Positions 42,593 to 50,343 of a DNA stretch of 64,000 nucleotides are shown here, piece by piece. The DNA comes from Pseudanabaena sp. Salubria-1. GTDB lineage: Bacteria; Cyanobacteriota; Cyanobacteriia; Pseudanabaenales; Pseudanabaenaceae. Location of the stretch: positions 1 to 64,000 of the forward strand of contig JALQCR010000028.1 of NCBI GenBank assembly GCA_023336205.1, in the 5' to 3' direction. The notes beneath the pieces are model-generated. The model worked only from the letters and a program-made list of their open reading frames with translations, did not search any database and had not been told where the DNA came from. A program made the position numbers and the translations under genes. How positions within the stretch are numbered: the first letter of the stretch is position 1; each line of letters starts with the position of its first letter.

Positions 42593-43666
42593 ATGAAAGC
42601 CCTAATTCTCTCTGGTGGCAAAGGTACAAGGTTACGCCCTCTTACCTATACAGGGGCAAAACAACTCGTCCCCGTTGCCAATAAACCCATTCTTTGGTAC
42701 TGCATCGAAAGTATTGTTGCCGCAGGTATCACCGATATCGGCATTGTTATAAGTCCCGAAACTGGCGATGAAGTAAAAAGCAAAACAGGGAATGGCGATC
42801 GCTTTGGCGCAAATATTACCTATATTTTGCAAGATAAACCCGCAGGCTTAGCCCATGCTGTCAAGATCTCCCAGTCATTCCTTGATGAAGACTCTTTCAT
42901 AATGTTTCTTGGTGACAACCTGATCGAATCACAACTAGATACATTTTTGACCAATTTCCAGCAAAAACAGCTAGATGCTTTGATTTTATTACGTCAAGTC
43001 GCTGATCCTAGCGCTTTTGGAGTTGCTACTGTTGACGCGGATGGTAAAGTGATCAAATTAGTCGAAAAACCCAAACAGCCTGAATCGAATCTGGCTTTGG
43101 TCGGGGTCTATTTCTTTAAAAATACAATTCATCAAGCGATCTCTAATATTGCTCCATCCGCCAGAGGTGAGCTAGAAATTACCGATGCCATCCAAAATTT
43201 GATTGACACTCAAAAAAATGTATCAGCGTCCGAGCTAGAAGGCTGGTGGTTAGATACAGGTAAAAAAGACGATATTCTTGCCGCTAATCAAATTGTTCTT
43301 GATGCCACGCTCAAATCCCAAAATTTTGGCTCAGTCGATGATGATAGTAATATCAGTGGTCGTGTAGAGATTGGTAAAGGCTCTAAGGTAATTAGCTGCA
43401 AAATTCGTGGGCCAGTGATAATTGGTGAAAATTGTCATCTTGAACATGCCTATATCGGTCCCTATACCAGTATTAAAGATCGTATTACCATAATCGATAC
43501 CGATATCGAACATAGCGTCATTCTTAGCGACACCAAAATCACAGGCATTCATCAGCGTATCGTTGATAGTGTGATCGGACAAAGAGTGTCGATGAAAGTT
43601 TCTCCTAAGCGTCCCCAAGCATTGCGTTTTCTGGTTGGTGATGATTCACAACTTGAGATTATGTAA
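42593..43666 (+). CDS. rfbA: Glucose-1-phosphate thymidylyltransferase (long form)
   Basis: 357 residues. It makes dTDP-glucose, the entry to dTDP-rhamnose. The nucleotidyltransferase domain starts MKALILSGGKGTRLRPLTYT and has the KQLVPVANKPI, FLGDNL and EKPKQPESNLALVGVYFF motifs. A C-terminal left-handed beta-helix (about 245-345: VEIGKGSKVISC, RGPVIIGENCHL) makes it the long subclass rather than the 290-residue RmlA. It is on the same strand as rfbCBD but separated by a strong hairpin. Confidence 0.93.
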   Translation: MKALILSGGKGTRLRPLTYTGAKQLVPVANKPILWYCIESIVAAGITDIGIVISPETGDEVKSKTGNGDRFGANITYILQDKPAGLAHAVKISQSFLDEDSFIMFLGDNLIESQLDTFLTNFQQKQLDALILLRQVADPSAFGVATVDADGKVIKLVEKPKQPESNLALVGVYFFKNTIHQAISNIAPSARGELEITDAIQNLIDTQKNVSASELEGWWLDTGKKDDILAANQIVLDATLKSQNFGSVDDDSNISGRVEIGKGSKVISCKIRGPVIIGENCHLEHAYIGPYTSIKDRITIIDTDIEHSVILSDTKITGIHQRIVDSVIGQRVSMKVSPKRPQALRFLVGDDSQLEIM

Positions 43667-43675
43667 ATTAAAACA

Positions 43676-43900
43676 ATGGGTAATATGAGTAAGGATAAAG
43701 CAAGTGAATTTATTACTATTCTGAGAGAACTTATAAATCTAGAGGAAAGTGATGCTAAATATTACTTATTTCAGTTCCAAAGTCTTGCTAGTGAAAGTCA
43801 ATATCTAGATCTTTATGATCTCCGCACTAAACATGTACCAGCTTTGCTAACATTCTTTTGTCAAAACTACGCAATTGTTGCGAGAAAAAATAAAGCTTAG
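43676..43900 (+). pseudogene. Internally deleted SAM-methyltransferase gene
   Basis: The 74-codon frame joins the start and the end of a methyltransferase like the intact one at 54649-55413. Residues 12-50 (ILRELINLEES, LFQFQSLASESQYLDLYDL) parallel its N-terminus (ILAELVNLQTE, LLQFKSLISAYQYKHLYNL), and the last 15 (FCQNYAIVARKNKA) parallel its C-terminus (ICQNYWFVARKVS). The whole SAM-binding core is missing. It begins 9 bp after rfbA. Confidence 0.75.
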
Positions 43901-43918
43901 ATAGACCGAATAAATTTT

Positions 43919-43948
43919 ATAAAATCTTATTTAGATAGTGTCATTTGA
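43919..43948 (+). pseudogene. Last ten codons of a lost wzt copy
   Basis: KSYLDSVI-stop just before the first Uma2 gene matches the C-terminus of the wzt genes ending at 47083 (KSYLDSVT) and 48774 (KSYLDSVA), which are each followed by a Uma2 gene in the same way. It marks an eroded first unit of the repeated module. Confidence 0.72.
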
Positions 43949-43956
43949 GATTTGTC

Positions 43957-44820
43957 ATGTATCAACCAATTCATCCGCGATCGCCCCTAGAGACAATGCC
44001 CACGATGTACGATTTACCAAGTGAGTTGGTAGGAGAGTCTGGTTTGCCTGACGAATTTCATTGCATACAGGCAGATTTACTCAGTGAGACCTGTCAACCT
44101 GTGGGCTATTCGCCAGAAGAGATTCTGCTCGCAAGCGATCTAAATCTGTATTACGATCCCAGACATACACAGTGGTACAAGCGCCCCGATTGGTATATGG
44201 TTCTCGGTGTGCCACGAGCATCTCAACAGCAAGAGTTAAGGCTTAGTTATTTGATATGGCAAGAAGGCGTTACTCCATTTTTAATAGTTGAGTTACTTTC
44301 TCCTGGGACTGAAGATGATGACTTAGGACAAAGGCTCAGAGAGGTCAATCAGCCACCGACCAAGTGGGAAGTGTATGAGCGGATTTTGCGCGTTCCTTAC
44401 TATGTTGTCTACGATCGCTACGAAAATAATCTGCGTGCTTTTGAAATTTCCGCTAATGTTTATAAACCAATTCCCATAGTAGGACAGCGTTTTTGGATGC
44501 CGAGTCTAGGGCTAGGGCTAGGGCTATGGAGAGGGATTTATCAAGGTACTGAGGGACTGTGGCTACGGTGGTATGACGAAGCTGGTTGGGTTCCAACTTT
44601 GGTGGAAAAGGCTGAGGCTGAGAGCCGAAGGGCTGAGGTGGAAAGTCAAAGGGCTGAGTTTGAGCGTAAAAAAGCAGCATTTGAGTATGAAAGGGCGGAG
44701 TTTGAAAGGGAAAGGGCTGAGTTTGAGCGTAAAAAAGCTGAAGCTGAAAGGCATAAAGCCAGTAAGTTGGCGGAATACCTGATATCGCAGGGTATCGATC
44801 CTGATAAGTTACCTATTTAA
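43957..44820 (+). CDS. Uma2 family protein, copy 1, long coiled-coil tail
   Basis: 287 residues. The PD-(D/E)xK-type Uma2 domain (about 1-215) has the LASDLNLYYDPRHTQWYKRPDWY active-site stretch and TPFLIVELLSPGTED with Glu. The C-terminus (about 216-270) is a charged coiled coil of Ala-Glu-rich heptads (AEAESRRAEVESQRAEFERK), the longest tail of the three copies, ending SQGIDPDKLPI as in the others. Start ATG 43957 gives MYQPIHPRSPLETMPTMYDL. It is followed 15 bp later by the aspartyl-protease gene. Function is unknown; nuclease activity is inferred from the fold. Confidence 0.85.
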   Translation: MYQPIHPRSPLETMPTMYDLPSELVGESGLPDEFHCIQADLLSETCQPVGYSPEEILLASDLNLYYDPRHTQWYKRPDWYMVLGVPRASQQQELRLSYLIWQEGVTPFLIVELLSPGTEDDDLGQRLREVNQPPTKWEVYERILRVPYYVVYDRYENNLRAFEISANVYKPIPIVGQRFWMPSLGLGLGLWRGIYQGTEGLWLRWYDEAGWVPTLVEKAEAESRRAEVESQRAEFERKKAAFEYERAEFERERAEFERKKAEAERHKASKLAEYLISQGIDPDKLPI

Positions 44821-44835
44821 ATGAGGTGTATCGTT

Positions 44836-45285
44836 ATGACTTCTATACTCAATCTGACAAAAACAATGGGCAAGGTTTATACAAAACTGACTGTTACCAA
44901 TCGTGGCGATCAGTTTTTGGCAAAGCGCGGAATAGTTAGTGAAGAACAAGTGCGATCAATAACTATCGATCAAGTATTGGTTGACACTGGCGCAACGACT
45001 TTGTGCTTGCCAGCAGAAATTATTGAGATGTTAGGCTTAGAATTGCTGAAAAAAGTTGATGTAGCCACAGCGATGGGACTTGGCAAAGCAAATATTTATA
45101 GAGATGCAACAATTTTTTTACACGGTCGAGAGGGGACATTTGAGTGTTTGGAGTTGCCAAGAGGTTGTGATGCTTTGTTGGGTGTCATCCCTTTGGAAAT
45201 GTTAGGTTTGGAACCAGATTTGCAAAATCAAACATTGAGAGTTTTGCCATCGGAGACTGTTGATACTTATTTGACGATTCTTTGA
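44836..45285 (+). CDS. Retropepsin-like aspartyl protease family protein, copy 1
   Basis: 149 residues with a single retroviral-type aspartyl protease motif (VLVDTGATTLCLPAEI, about 46-61). A functional enzyme would be a homodimer. The second half (LGLGKANIYRDATIFLHGRE, CDALLGVIPLEMLGLEPD) matches the conserved C-terminal ALLG/LE motif of this family. It is almost the same as the copy at 49604-50053 and has the same position after a Uma2 gene. ATG 44836 matches the start of copy 2. The substrate is unknown. Confidence 0.85.
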   Translation: MTSILNLTKTMGKVYTKLTVTNRGDQFLAKRGIVSEEQVRSITIDQVLVDTGATTLCLPAEIIEMLGLELLKKVDVATAMGLGKANIYRDATIFLHGREGTFECLELPRGCDALLGVIPLEMLGLEPDLQNQTLRVLPSETVDTYLTIL

Positions 45286-45535
45286 CGCTTTCTAGCAAAG
45301 CCTATTGGGGAAATCCAAAATCTTTCTTGTAGGGTGTGTTAGCGCAGCGTAACGCGCCATCTTACAGATGGGACGGTGCGTTGCTACGGCTAACACACCC
45401 TACCTACATGTATATAATTTGACGGAAATTCTAATTAGCCGACAGACTGCGAGAAATTATCCAAATAGCCCCAAATGCAATTAATATAGTCGATACATTC
45501 AAGCCCAAAAGATCATAACGAGGTATTGACTCCTG
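45286..45535. other. Intergenic repeat between protease gene and wzm
   Basis: 250 bp with a dispersed hairpin repeat (45329-45343 with 45389-45403). Just before wzm lies the first part (from 45520) of a 93-bp block that is identical to 50132-50224. No gene is seen. Confidence 0.6.
45329..45403. repeat. Dispersed GTAGGGTGTGTTAGC hairpin repeat
   Basis: The outer 15-bp arms are exact complements and the interior is partly self-complementary (GTAACGC/GTGCGTT). The sequence resembles repeats common in cyanobacterial genomes. It is absent at the equivalent place near 50.1 kb. Confidence 0.7.
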
Positions 45536-46342
45536 ATGAGTCTGTCATTAAGCAATAAGTACATCAGCAAAGATTTACAACATTACCTAGAACTATTGCA
45601 GGTCTTGGTGGGGCGCAATCTGAAGGTGCGTTATCGAGGTTCGTTTTTGGGAATCTATTGGTCATTGCTGAATCCCTTAATCATGACTGGTCTATATACG
45701 GCGATTTTTTGGGCGACCTTTGCCAAGTACTATAATGACTCGATTGTGAATTATGTTTTGGCGGCTTTGACGGGGTTGATTGTAATTAATTTTTTCTCGG
45801 CTTCAACTATGCAAGCTTTGACCAGTGTGGTTGGGAATGGGGCTTTATTAAATAAGATCCGTTTGCCAGTGAGTGTTTTTCCTGTTTCGATGATCACAGC
45901 AAATGTGTTTCAGTTTTTGATGGGGGCATATCCGTTACTAGCGATTGTGGCTTTAATCAAGTCCCACAATTTACTTAATGTTTTTGCCATACTCCTACCA
46001 TTTCTTGCCCTAGTAATGTTTTGCGTGGGTGTAGGCTTTTTTGTCAGCGCACTTTATGTGTTTTTTCGGGATTTGCCCTATTTCTACGAGCTAATTACCT
46101 TTATGCTCTGGATTAGTAGTCCAGTCTTTTATCCTGCGGCGATTGTGCCACACGCTGTTAAACCATTTCTGAGTATTAATCCGCTGTCGCCGATCATTGA
46201 AAGTCTGCGACAGATTACGCTCTCTGGCAATTTTCCTGATGTGATGATGGTGGCTAGTGCTTTATTAAGTGGTACGATCTTTGCGGTTTTGGGTTGGGCT
46301 TATTTTCACCACTCGCGATCGCAGTTTATGGACTTGTTATAG
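45536..46342 (+). CDS. wzm: ABC-2 polysaccharide exporter membrane subunit
   Basis: A 268-residue Wzm-type permease with six predicted membrane helices and the family start VLVGRNLKVRYRGSFLGIYWSL (interface helix) and a terminal PLSPIIESLR. With an adjacent ATPase it exports O-antigen or similar glycan across the inner membrane. Its stop abuts the wzt ATG (46343) with no gap, so they are coupled. The first 77 bases are identical to those of a truncated copy at 50148. Confidence 0.93.
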   Translation: MSLSLSNKYISKDLQHYLELLQVLVGRNLKVRYRGSFLGIYWSLLNPLIMTGLYTAIFWATFAKYYNDSIVNYVLAALTGLIVINFFSASTMQALTSVVGNGALLNKIRLPVSVFPVSMITANVFQFLMGAYPLLAIVALIKSHNLLNVFAILLPFLALVMFCVGVGFFVSALYVFFRDLPYFYELITFMLWISSPVFYPAAIVPHAVKPFLSINPLSPIIESLRQITLSGNFPDVMMVASALLSGTIFAVLGWAYFHHSRSQFMDLL

Positions 46343-47083
46343 ATGACGGAAGAAGCGATTCGATTAGATCAAGTTTGTCTGTGGCGTAGGACTCAAGAGG
46401 AGTTTTCCTATGACCTTAAGAAAACGGTTTTATCTTTTTTTGGGGGGAAATATCGTCAGCCAGCTAAGAAATTAGTTTTGGATAAGATAGATTTAGTGGT
46501 ACAGAAGGGAGCAAAAATTGGCATCATTGGCAGCAATGGGGCAGGGAAGTCTACTCTTTTAAAAGTAATTTCGGGGATTTTGCAGCCAACTACTGGCACG
46601 GTGCGAGTCCGTGGTCAGATTGCGCCTTTGATTGAGCTAGGTGCGGGTTTTGACTCAGAAATCTCAGTTATGGACAATATTCTTCTCTATGGAGTCCTGT
46701 TAGGATTTTCGCGGGAGGAAATGAAGGAAAGGATCGACTCTATTCTTGATTTTGCGGAGTTAGAAGACTATCGATTTATACCTGTTAAGGGCTTATCTTC
46801 GGGGATGGTGGCAAGACTAGGCTTTGCGATCGCTACTGATATCCAACCAGAAATATTAATTCTTGATGAAGTCTTGTCTGTGGGCGATGAGAGCTTTAGA
46901 AATAAATGCCAACGCCGCATTGATAAATTTTGGGAATCCCATGTCACGATTTTGGTGGTGTCGCACTCAATGGATTTTATTCAAAGCTCTTGTGATCAGG
47001 CGATTTGGCTCAGCAAAGGTGGTCTGAAATTAGCGGGAGACTCGAAAGAGGTTGTAAAATCCTATTTAGATAGTGTTACTTGA
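46343..47083 (+). CDS. wzt: ABC-2 polysaccharide exporter ATPase, short form
   Basis: A 246-residue ATPase with Walker A IGSNGAGKSTLLK, signature GLSSGM, Walker B ILILDEVLSVGDES and switch VVSHSMDF. It lacks the C-terminal carbohydrate-binding domain present in the 434-residue Wzt at 58294-59598, so it should export without recognising a chain-terminating residue. It is directly coupled to wzm and followed by Uma2 copy 2. Confidence 0.93.
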   Translation: MTEEAIRLDQVCLWRRTQEEFSYDLKKTVLSFFGGKYRQPAKKLVLDKIDLVVQKGAKIGIIGSNGAGKSTLLKVISGILQPTTGTVRVRGQIAPLIELGAGFDSEISVMDNILLYGVLLGFSREEMKERIDSILDFAELEDYRFIPVKGLSSGMVARLGFAIATDIQPEILILDEVLSVGDESFRNKCQRRIDKFWESHVTILVVSHSMDFIQSSCDQAIWLSKGGLKLAGDSKEVVKSYLDSVT

Positions 47084-47091
47084 GGCTAGTC

Positions 47092-47829
47092 ATGTATCAG
47101 CCAATTCATCCGAGATCGCCCCTTGAGACGATGCCTACGATGTACGATTTGCCAAGTGAGTTAATAGGAGAGTCTGGGTTGCCTGACGAATTTCATTGTA
47201 TCCAAGCAGATTTACTCAGTGAGACTTGTAAGCCTGTGGGTTATTTACCAGAAGAGATCTTACTGGCGAGTGATCTCAATCTTTATTACAATCCTCGTCA
47301 GACGAAGTGGTACAAGCGGCCAGACTGGTACATGGTTTTGGGTGTGCCAAGGGCAAATCAACAGGAAGAATTAAGGCTGAGTTATTTAATTTGGCAAGAA
47401 GGGGTAACGCCTTTTTTGATCGTGGAGTTATTGTCCCCTGGCACTGAGAATGAAGATTTAGGGCAAAGGCTGAGAGAAATAAATCAGCCGCCGACCAAGT
47501 GGGATGTCTATGAGCGGATTTTACGAGTTCCTTACTATGTTGTCTATGATCGCTACGAAAATAATCTCAGAGCCTTTAAGATTTCGGGTATGTGCTATGA
47601 GCCAATTGTGATCACCGAAAACCGCTTTTGGCTAAAAGAGATCGATTTGGGTTTAGGGCTATGGCAAGGCAGTTATCAAGGAACTGAAGGGCTATGGTTG
47701 CGTTGGTATGACCAGACTAGCTGGATTTCAACGTCAGCAGAGAGGGCTGAGGCTGAGGGGCAAAGGGCTGATAAGTTGGCGGCTTATTTGAGATCGCAAG
47801 GCATTGATCCTGATAATTTACCTATTTAA
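47092..47829 (+). CDS. Uma2 family protein, copy 2, short tail
   Basis: 245 residues, close to copies 1 and 3 through the catalytic domain (LASDLNLYYNPRQTKWYKRPDW, TPFLIVELLSPGTEN) but with only one AEAEGQRAD heptad before the shared SQGIDPDNLPI end. It starts 8 bp after wzt. Unlike copies 1 and 3 it is not followed by a protease gene but by a nucleotidyltransferase-fold gene. Confidence 0.85.
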   Translation: MYQPIHPRSPLETMPTMYDLPSELIGESGLPDEFHCIQADLLSETCKPVGYLPEEILLASDLNLYYNPRQTKWYKRPDWYMVLGVPRANQQEELRLSYLIWQEGVTPFLIVELLSPGTENEDLGQRLREINQPPTKWDVYERILRVPYYVVYDRYENNLRAFKISGMCYEPIVITENRFWLKEIDLGLGLWQGSYQGTEGLWLRWYDQTSWISTSAERAEAEGQRADKLAAYLRSQGIDPDNLPI

Positions 47830-47835
47830 AAATCT

Positions 47836-48462
47836 ATGACGTTAGTTGCTGATCCGCATTGCCAAAAACGCAAGCAATTTATTAGTTTGGTGATGAAATA
47901 TGTCAAGAAAGGGGCAGGAAGCAGCATAGAATTTTTGAATAGTCGGAGTTGGACTTATGCTGTGACAAATCTCAATGACATTATTAAACAAGCTGCTTTT
48001 GTGATTGTTGGTGGCGTGGCTACGAGGCTATATATGCCTGAAAGAATGACGCTTGATTTAGATATTTTGGTCAAAGCTGAGGATGCCCAGTTAATATATG
48101 AAGATCTTTACCGAGCCAAGGGGCAAAAAATTGGAGTTTTAAGTATTGCTGGCACGCAATGGCGATTAGCTGATGGCACGTCTTTGGATGTATTGGAGTT
48201 TGATGGAGATTGGGTAACGGAGGCGATTAATAGTCCGAATTATGCCCCAGATGGATTGCCAGTAGTTGATTTACCTTATTTGGTTTTGATGAAACTGATA
48301 GCAGGGCGTAGCCAAGATATTGCAGATATTAGTCGGATGTTGGGTGTTGCGGAAGATTGGCAGTTACAGCGAGTAAATGTGGTGATCGGTCAGTATTTGC
48401 CTAGTGCGATCGATGATCTAGAGAGTTTGCTTGTTTTGGGTAAGCTAGAACAAGGTTTATAG
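47836..48462 (+). CDS. Nucleotidyltransferase-fold protein (AbiEii/DUF6036-like)
   Basis: 208 residues. The central motif FVIVGGVATRLYMPERMTLD followed by LDIL gives the GG-x-DxD arrangement of polymerase-beta-like nucleotidyltransferases used as toxin or antitoxin in AbiE-type systems, with a following VLEFDG and a helical C-terminus. No partner is next to it. It lies between Uma2 copy 2 and a truncated wzt, where the protease gene would be expected, so it is probably a later insertion into the repeated array. Confidence 0.65.
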   Translation: MTLVADPHCQKRKQFISLVMKYVKKGAGSSIEFLNSRSWTYAVTNLNDIIKQAAFVIVGGVATRLYMPERMTLDLDILVKAEDAQLIYEDLYRAKGQKIGVLSIAGTQWRLADGTSLDVLEFDGDWVTEAINSPNYAPDGLPVVDLPYLVLMKLIAGRSQDIADISRMLGVAEDWQLQRVNVVIGQYLPSAIDDLESLLVLGKLEQGL

Positions 48463-48465
48463 CTG

Positions 48466-48774
48466 ATGCTAGAGTTTGGCATTAAGCAGAGAGCAAAAAA
48501 ATCTAGTAAAAATTTTGCGATCGCTACAGATATCCAACCAGAAATATTAATCCTCGATGAAGTTCTGTCCGTGGGCGATGAAAGTTTTAGAAACAAATGC
48601 CAACACCGCATTGATAAATTTTGGGAATCTCATGTGACGATTTTGGTGGTATCGCATTCGATGGATTTTATTCAAAAGTCCTGTGACAAATCAATCTGGC
48701 TCAAAAATGGGCATATCCAATTAGAGGGTGAATCGGGAGATGTTGTAAAATCTTATTTAGACAGTGTTGCTTGA
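48466..48774 (+). pseudogene. C-terminal fragment of a second wzt
   Basis: From about 48514 the sequence matches the last 85 codons of wzt (46343-47083): FAIATDIQPEILILDEVLSV and the switch VVSHSMDF, ending KSYLDSVA. Walker A and the signature region are absent, so it cannot be an ATPase. The first 16 codons (MLEFGIKQRAKKSSKN) are unrelated flank. Confidence 0.82.
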
Positions 48775-48787
48775 GGCTAGTCTTGCC

Positions 48788-49588
48788 ATGTATCAGCCAA
48801 TTGATCCGCGATCGCCACTAGAGACAATGCCGACAATGTACGATTTACCTAGTGAGTTGGTAGGAGAGTCTGGTTTGCCTGACGAGTTTCATCTTATACA
48901 GGCGGCGTTGCTAACAGAGACATGCCAGCCAATTAATTATTCACCAGAAGAGATTTTACTGGCAAGCGATCTTAATCTTTATTACGATCCTAGACATACT
49001 AATTGGTATAAGCGTCCTGATTGGTATATGGTTGTGGACTTGCCAAAAGTTACGCCACAACCAGAAATGAGACTGAGCTATTTGGTATGGCAGGAAGGGA
49101 TTGCCCCTTTTGTGGTGGTTGAGTTGTTATCACCTGGGACAGAATCAGAAGATTTAGGACGAAGATTACGGGAGATAAATCAACCTCCGACTAAGTGGGA
49201 AGTTTACGAACGGATTTTGCGAATTCCCTACTATGTTGTTTACGATCGCTACGAAAATAATCTTCGAGTTTTTAAAATTTCAGGAAGTTGCTATGAAGCG
49301 ATCACTTTACCTGAAAATCGTTTGTGGATCGAAAATTTAGGACTGGGCTTAGGCTTATGGCAGGGTATTTATCGTAATTTTTCGAGTTTATGGTTACGTT
49401 GGTACGATCGCGCAGGTTGGATACCAACTTTAGCGGAGAAAGCTGAGGCTGAGAGCCAACGGGCTGAGGCTGAGAGCCAACGGGCTGAGGCTGAGAGCCA
49501 ACGGGCTGAGGCTGAGAGCCAACGGGCTGATAAATTAGCGGCTTATTTGCGATCGCAAGGTATCGATCCTGATAATTTACCTATTTAA
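48788..49588 (+). CDS. Uma2 family protein, copy 3, with perfect tandem repeat
   Basis: 266 residues. It is the same domain as copies 1 and 2, with more divergence in the middle (DLPKVTPQPEMRLSYLVWQE). The tail has four identical AEAESQR heptads encoded by four perfect 21-bp DNA repeats (49442-49525), then SQGIDPDNLPI. ATG 48788 gives the shared MYQPIDPRSPLETMPTMYDL start. It is followed 15 bp later by protease copy 2. Confidence 0.85.
   Translation: MYQPIDPRSPLETMPTMYDLPSELVGESGLPDEFHLIQAALLTETCQPINYSPEEILLASDLNLYYDPRHTNWYKRPDWYMVVDLPKVTPQPEMRLSYLVWQEGIAPFVVVELLSPGTESEDLGRRLREINQPPTKWEVYERILRIPYYVVYDRYENNLRVFKISGSCYEAITLPENRLWIENLGLGLGLWQGIYRNFSSLWLRWYDRAGWIPTLAEKAEAESQRAEAESQRAEAESQRAEAESQRADKLAAYLRSQGIDPDNLPI
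49442..49525 (+). repeat. Four perfect 21-bp tandem repeats in Uma2 copy 3
   Basis: Unit GCTGAGGCTGAGAGCCAACG(G) repeated exactly four times at 49442-49462, 49463-49483, 49484-49504 and 49505-49525. Each adds one coiled-coil heptad in frame. Copies 1 and 2 have degenerate versions of other lengths. Confidence 0.9.
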
Positions 49589-49603
49589 ACGAGATGTATC
49601 GCT

Positions 49604-50053
49604 ATGACTTCTATACTCAATCTGACAAAAACAATGGGCAAAGTTTATACAAAACTGACTGTTACCAATCGTGGCGATCAGTTTTTGGCAAAAAGAGGAC
49701 TAGTTAGCGAGGAAAAAGTGCGATCGCTGACTCTTGAGCAAGTACTGGTCGATACTGGCGCAACGACCTTGTGCTTGCCAGCAGAAATTATCGAGAAGTT
49801 GGGGTTGGAGCTACTGAAAGAGGTTGATGTTGCCACAGCGATGGGTTTGGGTAAAGCAAGGATTTTTCAAGACGCTAAAATTTCTGTACATGGCAGGGAG
49901 GGAACATTTGAGTGTCTAGAGCTACCGAAAGGTTGTGATGCTTTGTTGGGTGTCATTCCTTTAGAAATGTTAGGTCTGGAACCAGATTTACAAAATCAAA
50001 CCTTGAGGGTGTTACCATCGGAGACTGTTGATACTTATTTGACTATTCTCTGA
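49604..50053 (+). CDS. Retropepsin-like aspartyl protease family protein, copy 2
   Basis: 149 residues, same length as and nearly identical to copy 1 (44836-45285), including VLVDTGATTLCLPAEI and the CDALLGVIPLEMLGLEPD end. The first 70 bases differ at one base only. Both start with MTSILNLTKTMGKVYTKLTV. It follows Uma2 copy 3 with the same 15-bp spacing as copy 1, so the Uma2-protease pair was duplicated as a unit. Confidence 0.85.
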   Translation: MTSILNLTKTMGKVYTKLTVTNRGDQFLAKRGLVSEEKVRSLTLEQVLVDTGATTLCLPAEIIEKLGLELLKEVDVATAMGLGKARIFQDAKISVHGREGTFECLELPKGCDALLGVIPLEMLGLEPDLQNQTLRVLPSETVDTYLTIL

Positions 50054-50147
50054 TCGTTAACCTTAGGTTTCGGAATGGACACGAATAATCCTATGATAGC
50101 CTGTAAATTTAAATTAACTGCGTTTAACTATGAGGTATTGACTCCTG

Positions 50148-50306
50148 ATGAGTCTGTCATTAAGCAATAAGTACATCAGCAAAGATTTACAACATTACCT
50201 AGAACTATTGCAGGTCTTGGTGGGTCGCAATCTCAAGGTGCGCTATCGCGGTTCCTTTTTGGGTATCTATTGGTCACTGCTCAATCCTTTGGTTTTGATT
50301 TCCTGA
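50148..50306 (+). pseudogene. 5' fragment of a second wzm
   Basis: 52 codons identical or nearly identical in protein to the start of wzm (SNKYISKDLQHYLELLQVLV and YRGSFLGIYWSLLNP), then a stop (VLIS-stop). The block 50132-50224 is identical base for base to 45520-45612, after which about one base in seven differs. It is the truncated right end of the repeated module. Confidence 0.85.
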
Positions 50307-50343
50307 AAGTATAAGGAATAGACGACGCGAAATCGCCCATTCC

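Noticed and set aside
49442..49525. Tandem 21-bp repeats as a CRISPR array
   Set aside because: There are no spacers; the repeats are contiguous and in frame inside a coiled-coil coding region. No CRISPR array was seen elsewhere in the window.
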